DNA from: Bacteroides sp.
Lineage (GTDB): Bacteria > Bacteroidota > Bacteroidia > Bacteroidales > Bacteroidaceae
DNA: 36,796 bases
NCBI GenBank assembly: GCA_017471925.1
Contig: JAFURM010000039.1
Coordinates: 1-36,796 of the forward strand
Direction of reading: 5' to 3'
In this document: positions 15,586 to 23,676 of the stretch, one piece after another
Layout of the letters: each line of letters opens with the position of its first letter
Numbering within the stretch: the first letter of the stretch is position 1
Position numbers and translations under genes: made by a program
Notes under the pieces: generated by a model
Told to the model about the DNA's origin: nothing
Database searches by the model: none
Seen by the model: only the letters and a program-made list of their open reading frames with translations

Positions 15586-16560
15586 TTAATGCTGTTCCAC
15601 CATCTTGATGGTGCCGTCCTCGTTGTAGTAGAGGCGGTCCACACAAATGGAGCGCAACCAGTCGTGATTGGAGAGGGCGCTGTTGTGATAGAAGGCAAAC
15701 CACTCACCCTTGTACTCCACGATGGAGCCGTGGTTGGTGTAGCTGTCCGTAGGTTCCATGTAGATGCCCATGTTCTTCCAAGGGCCCAGCGGGCTATCGC
15801 TCATGGCATAGCGCATGCGGTTGTCTCCACTCACGCCATCCTTCCAGTTGTCGTCATGATTATCCGAGTAGGAGAGGTAGTACTTGCCGTTATACTTGTG
15901 CACCCAGGGGGCTTCGTGGAAGTCTTCCAATCCTTCGATGACCTGCATCTCGCCATCCAGCTCCATCATGTTGTCCTTCAGTTTACCGGCCATGCAACGT
16001 CCGCCGCCGCCATGATAGATGTAGGCCTGTCCGTCGTCGTCCAGGAAGACGCACGGATCAATCAGCGGTTCCAGTCCTTCGATGTAGCCCTGCACGGTGA
16101 AGTTGGCAGCCGGCTCCTTGCTGGTGGCTACGCCAATCTTCCACGAATCGTTCCAGCGCGAGTCGCTGGGGTGCGGAAAGTAGAAGTAATAGGTACCGTT
16201 CTTGTAGACGCAGTCGGGTGCCCACATGAAGCCTCCCTCGGGACGTCCCCACTCCACTTGTGAAGAGTTGAGAATTTCGCCGTGGTCGGTCCAGTTCACC
16301 ATGTCATCGGTGGAGAAGACGTGATAGCGGTCCATCAGGTCGCAACCGCGCGGCGGGTCAATGTCGTGCGAAGCATAGACATAGAGACGGCCGTCTTCCC
16401 AGACGTGTGCCGAGGGGTCGGCCGTGTACATGTGAGTGACAAACGGATTGGGGCCCAGGCTGTCAATACCGCCGGTCTCTGCTGCTGCCTGCTTGCCTTG
16501 TCCGCAGGAGCATACGCCCAACATCAAGGAGAGCGCAAAAGGTAAATAAGAGTAACGCAT
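15586..16560 (-). CDS. GH43-family glycoside hydrolase lipoprotein
   Basis: A 324-aa five-bladed beta-propeller enzyme of family GH43 (beta-xylosidase / alpha-L-arabinofuranosidase type). N-terminal lipoprotein signal with the likely cysteine at C19 (VCSC). The three catalytic carboxylates are visible: D48 (TADPSAHVW), D168 (LIDPCVFLDDDGQ) and E216 (DFHEAPWVHK); H278 in NHGSIVEYKG matches the central calcium histidine. The start at 16560 gives the signal peptide; the frame is open 61 codons upstream into the GH92 gene but has no signal there. It is the last gene of the PUL and nearly identical in many stretches to the GH43 at 21323. The sugar released (xylose or arabinose) cannot be told from sequence alone. 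Confidence 0.9.
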   Translation of the reverse strand: MRYSYLPFALSLMLGVCSCGQGKQAAAETGGIDSLGPNPFVTHMYTADPSAHVWEDGRLYVYASHDIDPPRGCDLMDRYHVFSTDDMVNWTDHGEILNSSQVEWGRPEGGFMWAPDCVYKNGTYYFYFPHPSDSRWNDSWKIGVATSKEPAANFTVQGYIEGLEPLIDPCVFLDDDGQAYIYHGGGGRCMAGKLKDNMMELDGEMQVIEGLEDFHEAPWVHKYNGKYYLSYSDNHDDNWKDGVSGDNRMRYAMSDSPLGPWKNMGIYMEPTDSYTNHGSIVEYKGEWFAFYHNSALSNHDWLRSICVDRLYYNEDGTIKMVEQH

Positions 16561-16616
16561 ATCGTTGAGAATTAATAATTGATAGTTTATAGTTGAATTT
16601 GAGGGGGGAAACGGGG

Positions 16617-18866
16617 TTAGTCCATTGAGGGGGGAACGGCATCGTCGGCAGCGCCCCAGGCTTTGTTGGGCGTATTGCCCATGACGAGCACCAGGGTACC
16701 TCCCTGCATCAGTTCGTCGTGGCTGAACCAGGGTTTGTTCCACTCCTTGCCGTTCAGCGTGGCCGACTGGATGTACTTGTTCTCGGCCGATGCGCCCTTA
16801 GCCTGTATCTCGAAGGTCTTGCCGTTGGCCATGCTGAGCTTGATGTTCTCGAACAGCGGGCTACCGATATTGTAGGCGGGGAAGCCGGGTGTCACGGGAT
16901 AGAAGCCCAGGGCAGAGAAGACCACAAACGAGGTCATGCCGCCCCCGTCTTCATCGCCGGGCATACCCATGAGGTCGTTGCGGAACCAGGTGGTGAGCAT
17001 CTGGCGGATGCGCTTCTGGGTCTTCCAGGGCTTGCCGGCATAGTTATAGAGGTAGGGCACGTGGAGCGACGGCTCGTTGGCCATGGAGAACTGTCCCACG
17101 TTGGCCGTATGGTCGGGAAGCTGGGAAAAGAACTCATACTTGCTGCGTCCCAAAGGCTCGCTGAAGGTGCGGTCCAGGTTGGCCACGAACTGCTCCTTGC
17201 CTCCCATCAGGCTGATTAGGTCGGCCACGTTGTGAGGCACGTCCCAGCGATACACCCATCCGTTGTTCTCGCCATAGAACTCACGGGCACCCATGCCGCC
17301 GGAGTAGCGGTAGTCGAAGGGTTCAATCCAGCGTCCGTTCTTGTCCTTGGGATGGAAGAAGGCGGTCTCGGCATTGTAGACGTTGCGGTAGTTGCGGGCA
17401 CACTGCTTGTAGTAGGCGGCCTCCTCGGTCAACCCCAGGTGTTCGGCAATGAGCGACAGGCACCACTGGTCATAGGCTGTTCCCAGGGTAACGGCAATGG
17501 GCTGACGCTTCTCAAAGCTGTGCACGTTGGGGTCGGTCTCGGCCTCACCCTGCTGCAGGGCGGGGATATAGCCATGCTCCTTGTAGAAGGCATCAATCCA
17601 TCCGGCCTCCTTGCCCGACCACGGTGCCAGCGTCTTCTCCTCAATGGCCTTGCGACAGGCTTCGAAAGCCTTCTTGGCATCCACGTCCAGGCCCTTCACC
17701 AGGGCATCGGCCACGGTGGCTACGGTGTGGTTGGAGTTCATGCGTCGGCTGTCGCCGGTCACTTCGGGGAAGGTGGGCATCCACATGTTGCCCATCTGCT
17801 CGGCCATGCGCAGGAAGGAGGCCAGGATGTCCTCTTCCACCTCGCGGTCCATGATGACACGCAGGGGATGGGCGGCACGATAGGTGTCCCAAATCCAGTC
17901 ATCGGTATAGAAGGGCGTACCTTCGTCTTCATGCACCTTACCGTCGAAGGCACTGAAGTAGCGGCCGTCCTCACTCATGCATATAGGGCGTTCGAAGGTG
18001 CGATAGTAAGACGAGTAGAAGAGCGTCTTGTCGTTATCGCTGCCGCCTGTAAGGGCGATGCGGCCCAGCGTCTCGTTCCAGATGTCACGGCCTTTGGCAG
18101 CCAGGGCCTTCACGTCATAGTCCTGCTGTTCGCGATAGAGGTTCTTCTTGGCCTGCTCTTCGCTGATGAACGACACACCATAGCGCAGGTGTACACTGCC
18201 CGTTCCGTCGGCATAGCGCCACACGGCACAGGCGTCACGTCCCTCTGCACTCTCCTTGGCGGCATTCAGTTTGCCGGCTTCCAGGATGCCGGCTTCGGCA
18301 GGCTGTTCCTGGGTTTCGATGTAGAGGTAGACATTGGTATTGTTGGGCAGCTTCTGATAGCCGCTGATGAAGCCCTCGCCCTGACGGATGGCACCATCGC
18401 GCGTGTTCACCAGCACGTAGGCCGGTTGGTCGGCCTCGAAGTCTATCTGATAGATGGCCGACTGATGGGACAGGGCATAAGTGGCCTTCATGCGGTTGTC
18501 GTTCAGGTCCACTTCAAAGGAGTAAGGCGTCAGGCGTTCGTTGTCATAGTTATAGGCCACGACGGGTTTCAGCTCGCTGCCTTGATAGGGGGTCAGGTTG
18601 AAGGCCGAGCGTTCGCGGTGGTTGGTCACGATGACGGGCAGGCCGTTCAGCAGTTCCGACGTGTAGTCGGCACGCTCGGGATAGACGCGCAGCATACTGT
18701 TGGGCAGCTGCACCGTGGGAAACGTGGGCACCAGCAGATGGCTGATGTTGCCGATATAGGGGTTCACATAGTCCACCGGTGACTTCTGTTCCACCGGCTG
18801 GCTTTCGCTACAGCTTCCCAGCAGGGAGGCTATGGCCACAGAGGCGAATAGACGGAATAGTTTCAT
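16617..18866 (-). CDS. GH92 alpha-mannosidase lipoprotein
   Basis: A 749-aa calcium-dependent exo-alpha-mannosidase of family GH92. Lipobox LGSC (C19). The N-terminal beta-sandwich begins VDYVNPYIGN, and the C-terminal (alpha/alpha)6 barrel holds the catalytic motifs: E533 in the ENNGWVYRW block (likely acid), NEPSLHVPYLYNYAGKPW starting at 597, and GMPGDEDGGGMTSFVVFS at 634-651, where D638 and D640 match the general-base pair described for BT3990. All key residues look intact. Linkage preference (alpha-1,2, -1,3, -1,4 or -1,6) is not predictable here. It lies 56 bases upstream of the terminal GH43, within the enzyme half of the PUL. Confidence 0.95.
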   Translation of the reverse strand: MKLFRLFASVAIASLLGSCSESQPVEQKSPVDYVNPYIGNISHLLVPTFPTVQLPNSMLRVYPERADYTSELLNGLPVIVTNHRERSAFNLTPYQGSELKPVVAYNYDNERLTPYSFEVDLNDNRMKATYALSHQSAIYQIDFEADQPAYVLVNTRDGAIRQGEGFISGYQKLPNNTNVYLYIETQEQPAEAGILEAGKLNAAKESAEGRDACAVWRYADGTGSVHLRYGVSFISEEQAKKNLYREQQDYDVKALAAKGRDIWNETLGRIALTGGSDNDKTLFYSSYYRTFERPICMSEDGRYFSAFDGKVHEDEGTPFYTDDWIWDTYRAAHPLRVIMDREVEEDILASFLRMAEQMGNMWMPTFPEVTGDSRRMNSNHTVATVADALVKGLDVDAKKAFEACRKAIEEKTLAPWSGKEAGWIDAFYKEHGYIPALQQGEAETDPNVHSFEKRQPIAVTLGTAYDQWCLSLIAEHLGLTEEAAYYKQCARNYRNVYNAETAFFHPKDKNGRWIEPFDYRYSGGMGAREFYGENNGWVYRWDVPHNVADLISLMGGKEQFVANLDRTFSEPLGRSKYEFFSQLPDHTANVGQFSMANEPSLHVPYLYNYAGKPWKTQKRIRQMLTTWFRNDLMGMPGDEDGGGMTSFVVFSALGFYPVTPGFPAYNIGSPLFENIKLSMANGKTFEIQAKGASAENKYIQSATLNGKEWNKPWFSHDELMQGGTLVLVMGNTPNKAWGAADDAVPPSMD

Positions 18867-18921
18867 GGGGTGATAGTTGGTAATTGATAATTGATAATTG
18901 ATAGTTAGCTTGTCAACTATT

Positions 18922-19587
18922 TTACTTTTTCTTAGGATGTTTCTTCAGGTAGTTGAACATCTCCAAGGCCATCAGGCAGGAGCCGGTGGCATCGGGATGC
19001 ACGCCGTCTCTCATCAGTTCGGGATGGGTGTCCAGCACGGGGTGCATGTTGATGTACTCCACCTTCATCTTCTTGGCGGCCTTGATGGTGGCCGGCGTCA
19101 CCTGCTCCACGATGACCTCGTCCCAGATGCCGTCGGGGTTCTTCTCAAACGACACGATGGGGGTCAGCAGGATGATGCGCGGCTTCGAGGGCAGTGCGGC
19201 AAAGAGGGCTATCATCTCGCAGGCATCGGCCACGAACTCGTCTAAGTAGGGACGGTTCACCGACTTGCTGTCGTTGCCGCCCAGGTCTATGAAGAGGATG
19301 TCGGGGTTGGAAGCCAGTGCCTCCTTCATGCGTCCCTTGGTCCAATAGGGGAAATCGCCCTTCTTCAGCATGGTGCTGCTGCTCACGCCATAGTTGATGA
19401 CCTCATAACCCGTGCCTAAGAGGCGGCCCAGCTGGGCGGGATAGCAGTCTGTCACGGGATTGGCCGTAGTGCCTCCCTCCGTGATGCTGGCACCGATGCA
19501 CACCACTCTCACGTTCCTCTTCTCCTGGCTACGGGCAATGCCCGTAACCGTCAGGAGGAGAATAAATAAGGTTATAATCTGTTTCAT
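18922..19587 (-). CDS. SGNH/GDSL-family secreted esterase
   Basis: A 221-aa SGNH hydrolase, probably a carbohydrate O-acetylesterase. The signal peptide MKQIITLFILLLTVTGIARS is of the signal-peptidase I type, so it is probably periplasmic. Catalytic blocks: S34 in GASITEGG (block I), G71-type turn in NYGVSSST (block II), N105 in LGGNDSK (block III), and D194/H197 in DGVHPDA (block V). The start at 19587 is chosen for the signal peptide. It begins 10 bases after the CBM6-GH43 stop, so the two are surely cotranscribed. In this PUL it would remove acetyl or other acyl groups that block the glycosidases. The substrate is inferred from context only. Confidence 0.85.
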   Translation of the reverse strand: MKQIITLFILLLTVTGIARSQEKRNVRVVCIGASITEGGTTANPVTDCYPAQLGRLLGTGYEVINYGVSSSTMLKKGDFPYWTKGRMKEALASNPDILFIDLGGNDSKSVNRPYLDEFVADACEMIALFAALPSKPRIILLTPIVSFEKNPDGIWDEVIVEQVTPATIKAAKKMKVEYINMHPVLDTHPELMRDGVHPDATGSCLMALEMFNYLKKHPKKK

Positions 19588-19597
19588 GAATATACGT

Positions 19598-21316
19598 TTA
19601 CTTGATTTTGTTTTCATCCCTTGTCTGCTGCACGATTTCCAGCGTGCCGTCGGCATTGACGGTCAGCTTGTCCACACACACGGAGCGCAGGTTGCCCTGT
19701 CCGGAGTAGTCGCCCGTGTGATAGAAGGCATACCACTCGCCCTTGTACTTCACGATGGAGCCGTGGTTGGTCTCCACACCGGTGGGCTTCATGTAGATGC
19801 CCAGGTCTTTCCAGGGACCCAGCGGAGAGTCTGAAACGGCATAGCGCATGTTGTTGCCGCCGTTGTCGGGACTGTTGTTGTCCGAATGCGACAGGTAGTA
19901 CTTGCCGTTGTACTTATGAATCCAGGTGGCTTCGTGGAAGTCGTGCAGACCGGTCATCCGCTTCACTTCGCCGTCCAGCTTGGTCCAGTCGTTCTTCTTC
20001 AGCTTGGCACCATAGCACTCGCCGCCTCCACCGTTGTAGATGTAGGGCTGGCCGTCGTCATCAATGAAGACGCAGGGGTCAATCTTGGAAGGCATACCCT
20101 CCACGTAGCCCACCACGGTGAACTCCTTGTCGGGATACTTGCTGACGGCAATGCCCACGCGCCAGGTCTTGTCGCGGTTGTTGGGGTCCGTGGGATGGGG
20201 GAAGTAGAAGTAGTAGGTCTCGTTCTCGGGATTATAGGCACAGTCGGGAGCCCACATGAATCCGTCCACGCCCCACCCGGCATGAAGCCTTACGGTAGCG
20301 GCGTTCAGGATTTCGCCGTGGTCGGTCCAGTTCACCATGTCCTCGGTAGAGAAGACGTGGTAGCGGTCCATACGGTCACAGCCCACGGCCGGTTCCATGT
20401 CGTGGGAGGCATAGACGTAGAGCACCTCTTTGCCGTTGATGTTCCACACGTGGGCGGAAGCATCGGCCGTGTAGAGCGGTCCCTTCACCCAGCTGTTGAA
20501 CATGGGCGATTCGAAGTCCACGAACAGGGGGTTCTTCATCGCCTTGGTCACGGGATAGCTGATGGAGGTGGCGGGGTCCTGCCATTCGCCGGTGCGTGTC
20601 AGGACAAACTTGTCCACGTTGCCCGGCGTGCTGGCATAGTACTTCAGCACGTGGGTACCCTTGGTCAGTTGGATGCCTTCGGCCGTCACCTTCTTCGTGA
20701 AGTCGGTCCATCCGCCCTGGGGCATCTCGATGCTGCGGGTCACGCCCCGGCCGTCCACCTCAAAGTAGAAGTAGCCTTCCGAGCCGTCGCCCTTCACGAT
20801 CCAGGTCTCTATGGCATAGCAGCCGGCCTCGGTCACATCGATGGTGTAGCACATCCACTCCTCGGGCTGCACGTCACCGATGTAATAGCCGCCCGAAGCA
20901 CCGCCGTCGCCACGCACGTCCACGTCATGGCTTCCACGGTAGCCGGCTTCCGCACCTTTACTGTCGCGTTCATAGTAGGCCATGTTGGCTGCGCCTTCAT
21001 CAAAGTCCTCGGCCTCCAGCGTGCCCGGCACCTGGTGGGGGCCTTTGTAGGGCGTACCCTTATAAGCCTTCAGGAAAGCCTCGGCATCATAGGTCATGTC
21101 ATGGTCATATTGGTAGGGACCGGTGGGCACGATGGGTTGGGTCGGTCCGTCCGGCTCATCGGGGGTGTCGGGGGTATCGGGAGTGTCCGGTTCATCGGGT
21201 TCCACCACTCCCGGAATCTCGTCATTGCCCCCGCCACATGCCGTCAGGGGGAATAGGGCAATGCTGCAGAAGATGCCGCACAACAAGGCCAGCAGACGTA
21301 AGTTCAGGTTCTTCAT
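19598..21316 (-). CDS. CBM6-GH43 multidomain lipoprotein
   Basis: A 572-aa surface-type enzyme. Lipobox LTAC (C27); a low-complexity Asp/Pro linker with DTP repeats at residues 40-56; a CBM6-like beta-sandwich at about 97-243 (VPGTLEAEDFDEG, GYYIGDVQPEEWMCYTIDV, THVLKYYASTPGNVDKFVL); and a C-terminal GH43 propeller from about 275. Catalytic carboxylates D285 (TADASAHVW), D413 (KIDPCVFIDDDGQ) and E462 (DFHEATWIHK) are all present. It is clearly related to the two short GH43 proteins on either side but more diverged, and it alone has a binding module. It is probably the polymer-facing GH43, with the short ones acting on oligosaccharides. Stop to next start is 10 bases. Confidence 0.9.
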   Translation of the reverse strand: MKNLNLRLLALLCGIFCSIALFPLTACGGGNDEIPGVVEPDEPDTPDTPDTPDEPDGPTQPIVPTGPYQYDHDMTYDAEAFLKAYKGTPYKGPHQVPGTLEAEDFDEGAANMAYYERDSKGAEAGYRGSHDVDVRGDGGASGGYYIGDVQPEEWMCYTIDVTEAGCYAIETWIVKGDGSEGYFYFEVDGRGVTRSIEMPQGGWTDFTKKVTAEGIQLTKGTHVLKYYASTPGNVDKFVLTRTGEWQDPATSISYPVTKAMKNPLFVDFESPMFNSWVKGPLYTADASAHVWNINGKEVLYVYASHDMEPAVGCDRMDRYHVFSTEDMVNWTDHGEILNAATVRLHAGWGVDGFMWAPDCAYNPENETYYFYFPHPTDPNNRDKTWRVGIAVSKYPDKEFTVVGYVEGMPSKIDPCVFIDDDGQPYIYNGGGGECYGAKLKKNDWTKLDGEVKRMTGLHDFHEATWIHKYNGKYYLSHSDNNSPDNGGNNMRYAVSDSPLGPWKDLGIYMKPTGVETNHGSIVKYKGEWYAFYHTGDYSGQGNLRSVCVDKLTVNADGTLEIVQQTRDENKIK

Positions 21317-21322
21317 AGGGCT

Positions 21323-22303
21323 TTACTTTTGGGTTTGTTGAACTGGTTGTTTGGTCTGCTGTACCATCTGGATGGTACCGTCTTCGTTATAGTAGAGCTT
21401 ATCCACGCAGATGGAGCGCAGGTTGCCGTGACCGGAGAGGGCCTTGTTGTGATAGAAGGCAAACCATTCGCCCTTGTACTCTACGATGGAGCCATGGCTG
21501 GTGTCGCATCCGGTGGGATTGAGGTAAACACCCTGATGCTTCCACGGGCCATAAGGTGAGGTACTGGTGGCATAGTGCAGACGGTTCTGCTGGCTGCCGT
21601 CTTCCATGATATGGTTGTCGGCATACGACAGGTAGTAGAGGTCGCCTCTCTTGTGTACCCAGGTGGCTTCGTGGAAGTCTTCCAGTCCCTCCATGGGGCG
21701 CAAAGGTTCTGCCAGTTCCATCATGTTCTCCTTCAGCTTGGCCGCTACGCAGCGTCCGCCGCCGCCATAGTAGAAGTAGGCCTGACCGTCATCGTCCACG
21801 AATACACAGGGGTCAATCATGGCGAAGCAGTCGTCCAGTCCCTCGATGTAGCCCTGCACGGTGAAGTTGGAGGCCGGTTCCTTGCTGGTGGCTATGCCCA
21901 CCTCCCAGGTGTTGTTCCAGTCCGTACCGCTGGGATGGGGGAAGTAGAAGTAGTAGGTTCCATCCTTGTAGGCACAGTCGGGTGCCCACATGAATCCGCC
22001 TTCGGGACGTCCCCAGGGCACCTGTGAGGAGTTGAGGATTTCACCGTGGTCGGTCCAGTTCTGCATGTCGTCGGTGGAGAAGACGTGATAGCGGTCCATC
22101 AGGTCGCAGCCGCGCGGCGGGTCAATGTCGTGGGAGGCATAGACATAGAGACGGCCGTCCTGCCAGACGTGTGCCGAGGGGTCGGCCGTGTACATGTGGG
22201 TGATAAACGGGTTCGGACCTACGGTCAACGATTCTTGTTTCTCGCTTTTGCAGCCCTGCATGGTCACTGCCAACAAGGCCAATGTAATCAATGAATTTCT
22301 CAT
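21323..22303 (-). CDS. GH43-family glycoside hydrolase lipoprotein (near duplicate)
   Basis: A 326-aa single-domain GH43 enzyme with lipobox MQGC (C18) and catalytic carboxylates D41 (TADPSAHVW), D164 (MIDPCVFVDDDGQ) and E212 (DFHEATWVHK). It is a close paralogue of the GH43 at 15586-16560, with long stretches that are almost identical in both protein and DNA. Small differences around the active site (for example GLDDCFAMIDP against GLEPLIDP, and PTGCDTSHGS against PTDSYTNHGS) could shift specificity. The C-terminus is Gln-rich (VQQTKQPVQQTQK). Only 6 bases separate its stop from the CBM6-GH43 start. Confidence 0.9.
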   Translation of the reverse strand: MRNSLITLALLAVTMQGCKSEKQESLTVGPNPFITHMYTADPSAHVWQDGRLYVYASHDIDPPRGCDLMDRYHVFSTDDMQNWTDHGEILNSSQVPWGRPEGGFMWAPDCAYKDGTYYFYFPHPSGTDWNNTWEVGIATSKEPASNFTVQGYIEGLDDCFAMIDPCVFVDDDGQAYFYYGGGGRCVAAKLKENMMELAEPLRPMEGLEDFHEATWVHKRGDLYYLSYADNHIMEDGSQQNRLHYATSTSPYGPWKHQGVYLNPTGCDTSHGSIVEYKGEWFAFYHNKALSGHGNLRSICVDKLYYNEDGTIQMVQQTKQPVQQTQK

Positions 22304-22354
22304 TATAGCTCTTTTTTAATGAATACTTGAAATATGGTTAGGAATATTGTTGGT

Positions 22355-23614
22355 TCAAGGTTGGTTCCACAGCCGCTTGATGGTCTCCTCCTGCGAGTAG
22401 CCCAGGGGGCAGGCTTCGCTCCGGGTGTTGGCGCGATAGTTACCTTCGGTCTCGTTGGGACAGGTTATCATGCGGCATCCGGGCATCTCCAAGTGGCCGT
22501 TCGGGTCGGTCTCCTTTACCCAGCGGTAGGCATACTCCAGCCACTGGTTGCGATAGGCTTCGGGCTGTTGGGCCAGCCAGGAGATTTCGTCCCATCCCCA
22601 CACGAAGTGGGAGTTCAGGTCGGCCACGTTGGGTTGCGGGCCACGGCCGTAGTTGTCAAACTCCACTAAGAAGGGCAGGTGTTCGCAGCTCCATCCGCTG
22701 GGCGACAGACATCCTTCGCTCTTGCCGTAGAGGGCATCCAGATGGTTCACGGCCAACTCGGCCTTATAAGGCTCTTCGGGTATCTCCTTGATGCGCAGGG
22801 GGAAGGAGTTGAAGTCCAGCAGGCTCACGCCATCTTTCACCATGCCGCCATAAGGAGTATGGGCATCGAGGATGACCCACTGCCTGCGGGCATGGGTGCG
22901 GGCATAGCCGCGTATCTTGCCGATAACCTGGGCCCATGCCTCACGCTTCGGGTCGTTCATGCCAATCAGTTCTATCTGCCCCAGGTGGAACGCCTCACAC
23001 CCCACATTGATGTAGGAGCCGGCCAGGTAGTAGAACCAGAGTTGGGTCTCCGTGCGACTGATGTCGGGCACGCTGCTTCCCTTGTGCCAGTGGTCCACCA
23101 TCACACCCTCCTCGTTCAGCATGGCCTCGTAGGAGAAGTTGCGCTCCTCCACCGGCAGTCCGAAGCCCTCAAAGACCCATGCGGGAATCTTCACCTCCTC
23201 CACTTGCGGGGTGATGACTTCGAAGAGGCAACCTTGGATGATGATTTCAGGGTCATAGGCATGGAGGTCGCGGGCAATGCTGTCAGCCGTGTGCCAGAAG
23301 TCAGGCTCGGTGAGGCGGCGTTCCCCGCCCCAGCGGTAGAGGGCACGCCCCAGGAACTTGGCACCCAGTTCCTTCACCATGCGCACGTCGTCAGCATGGT
23401 AGGAGTAGATGCGCCGGCCTTCGGGTCGTTCGGGAATCAGCAGGTAGACCATCGTGATGGAACGATCCAGGTAGTTCTCCAGCGCTTCGCGCGAGATGCC
23501 GTTGGCGTCCATGTGATAGTCCGCAGGCGCTTGTTGCGGTTGGCAGCCGGTGCAGAGCAGTGCCCCTATCGCCAGGCTGCCTATATAGTTCAACAGTTGT
23601 TTCATACGTTTCAT
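22355..23614 (-). CDS. Lipoprotein of unknown family, possible TIM-barrel glycoside hydrolase
   Basis: I do not recognise a named family. The 419-aa protein has a lipoprotein signal (likely C24 in CTGC); a start at M4 (23605) is also possible. The body alternates predicted strands and helices as a TIM barrel would: SITMVYLLIP, AKFLGRALYRWGG, PEIIIQGCLFEVIT, GSYINVGCEAFHLGQIEL, QWVILDAHTPYGG, LPFLVEFDNYG and HFVWGWDEISW. Acidic residues sit at strand ends: E207/E215, D250, E318/D320 and D342/E343, with many aromatic residues, as in carbohydrate-active sites. It lies between GH38 and GH43 genes in the same transcript direction. Most likely a hydrolase of the same polysaccharide; a sugar-binding role is the alternative. 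Confidence 0.6.
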   Translation of the reverse strand: MKRMKQLLNYIGSLAIGALLCTGCQPQQAPADYHMDANGISREALENYLDRSITMVYLLIPERPEGRRIYSYHADDVRMVKELGAKFLGRALYRWGGERRLTEPDFWHTADSIARDLHAYDPEIIIQGCLFEVITPQVEEVKIPAWVFEGFGLPVEERNFSYEAMLNEEGVMVDHWHKGSSVPDISRTETQLWFYYLAGSYINVGCEAFHLGQIELIGMNDPKREAWAQVIGKIRGYARTHARRQWVILDAHTPYGGMVKDGVSLLDFNSFPLRIKEIPEEPYKAELAVNHLDALYGKSEGCLSPSGWSCEHLPFLVEFDNYGRGPQPNVADLNSHFVWGWDEISWLAQQPEAYRNQWLEYAYRWVKETDPNGHLEMPGCRMITCPNETEGNYRANTRSEACPLGYSQEETIKRLWNQP

Positions 23615-23676
23615 TTTGTTCGGTTCTCTATTTCTTCATGCTGCTTTCTCAGGCTGTTCCGCCTCGATGGGCGACG

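Noticed and set aside
17232-18782. 516-aa open frame on the + strand, opposite GH92
   Set aside because: It is the antisense shadow of the GH92 gene: composition is biased to G, V, H and A, there is no domain pattern, and the opposite strand holds all the GH92 motifs.
18867-18921. Repeated AATTGATA motif between GH92 and SGNH as a regulatory array
   Set aside because: Only three adjoining short AT-rich copies (ATTGATAATTGATA type), with a similar tract at 16561-16600; such tracts are common in AT-rich Bacteroides gaps and show no further structure.
19886-21256. 456-aa open frame on the + strand, opposite CBM6-GH43
   Set aside because: Shadow frame; the minus strand encodes a complete CBM6-GH43 with catalytic residues and a signal peptide.
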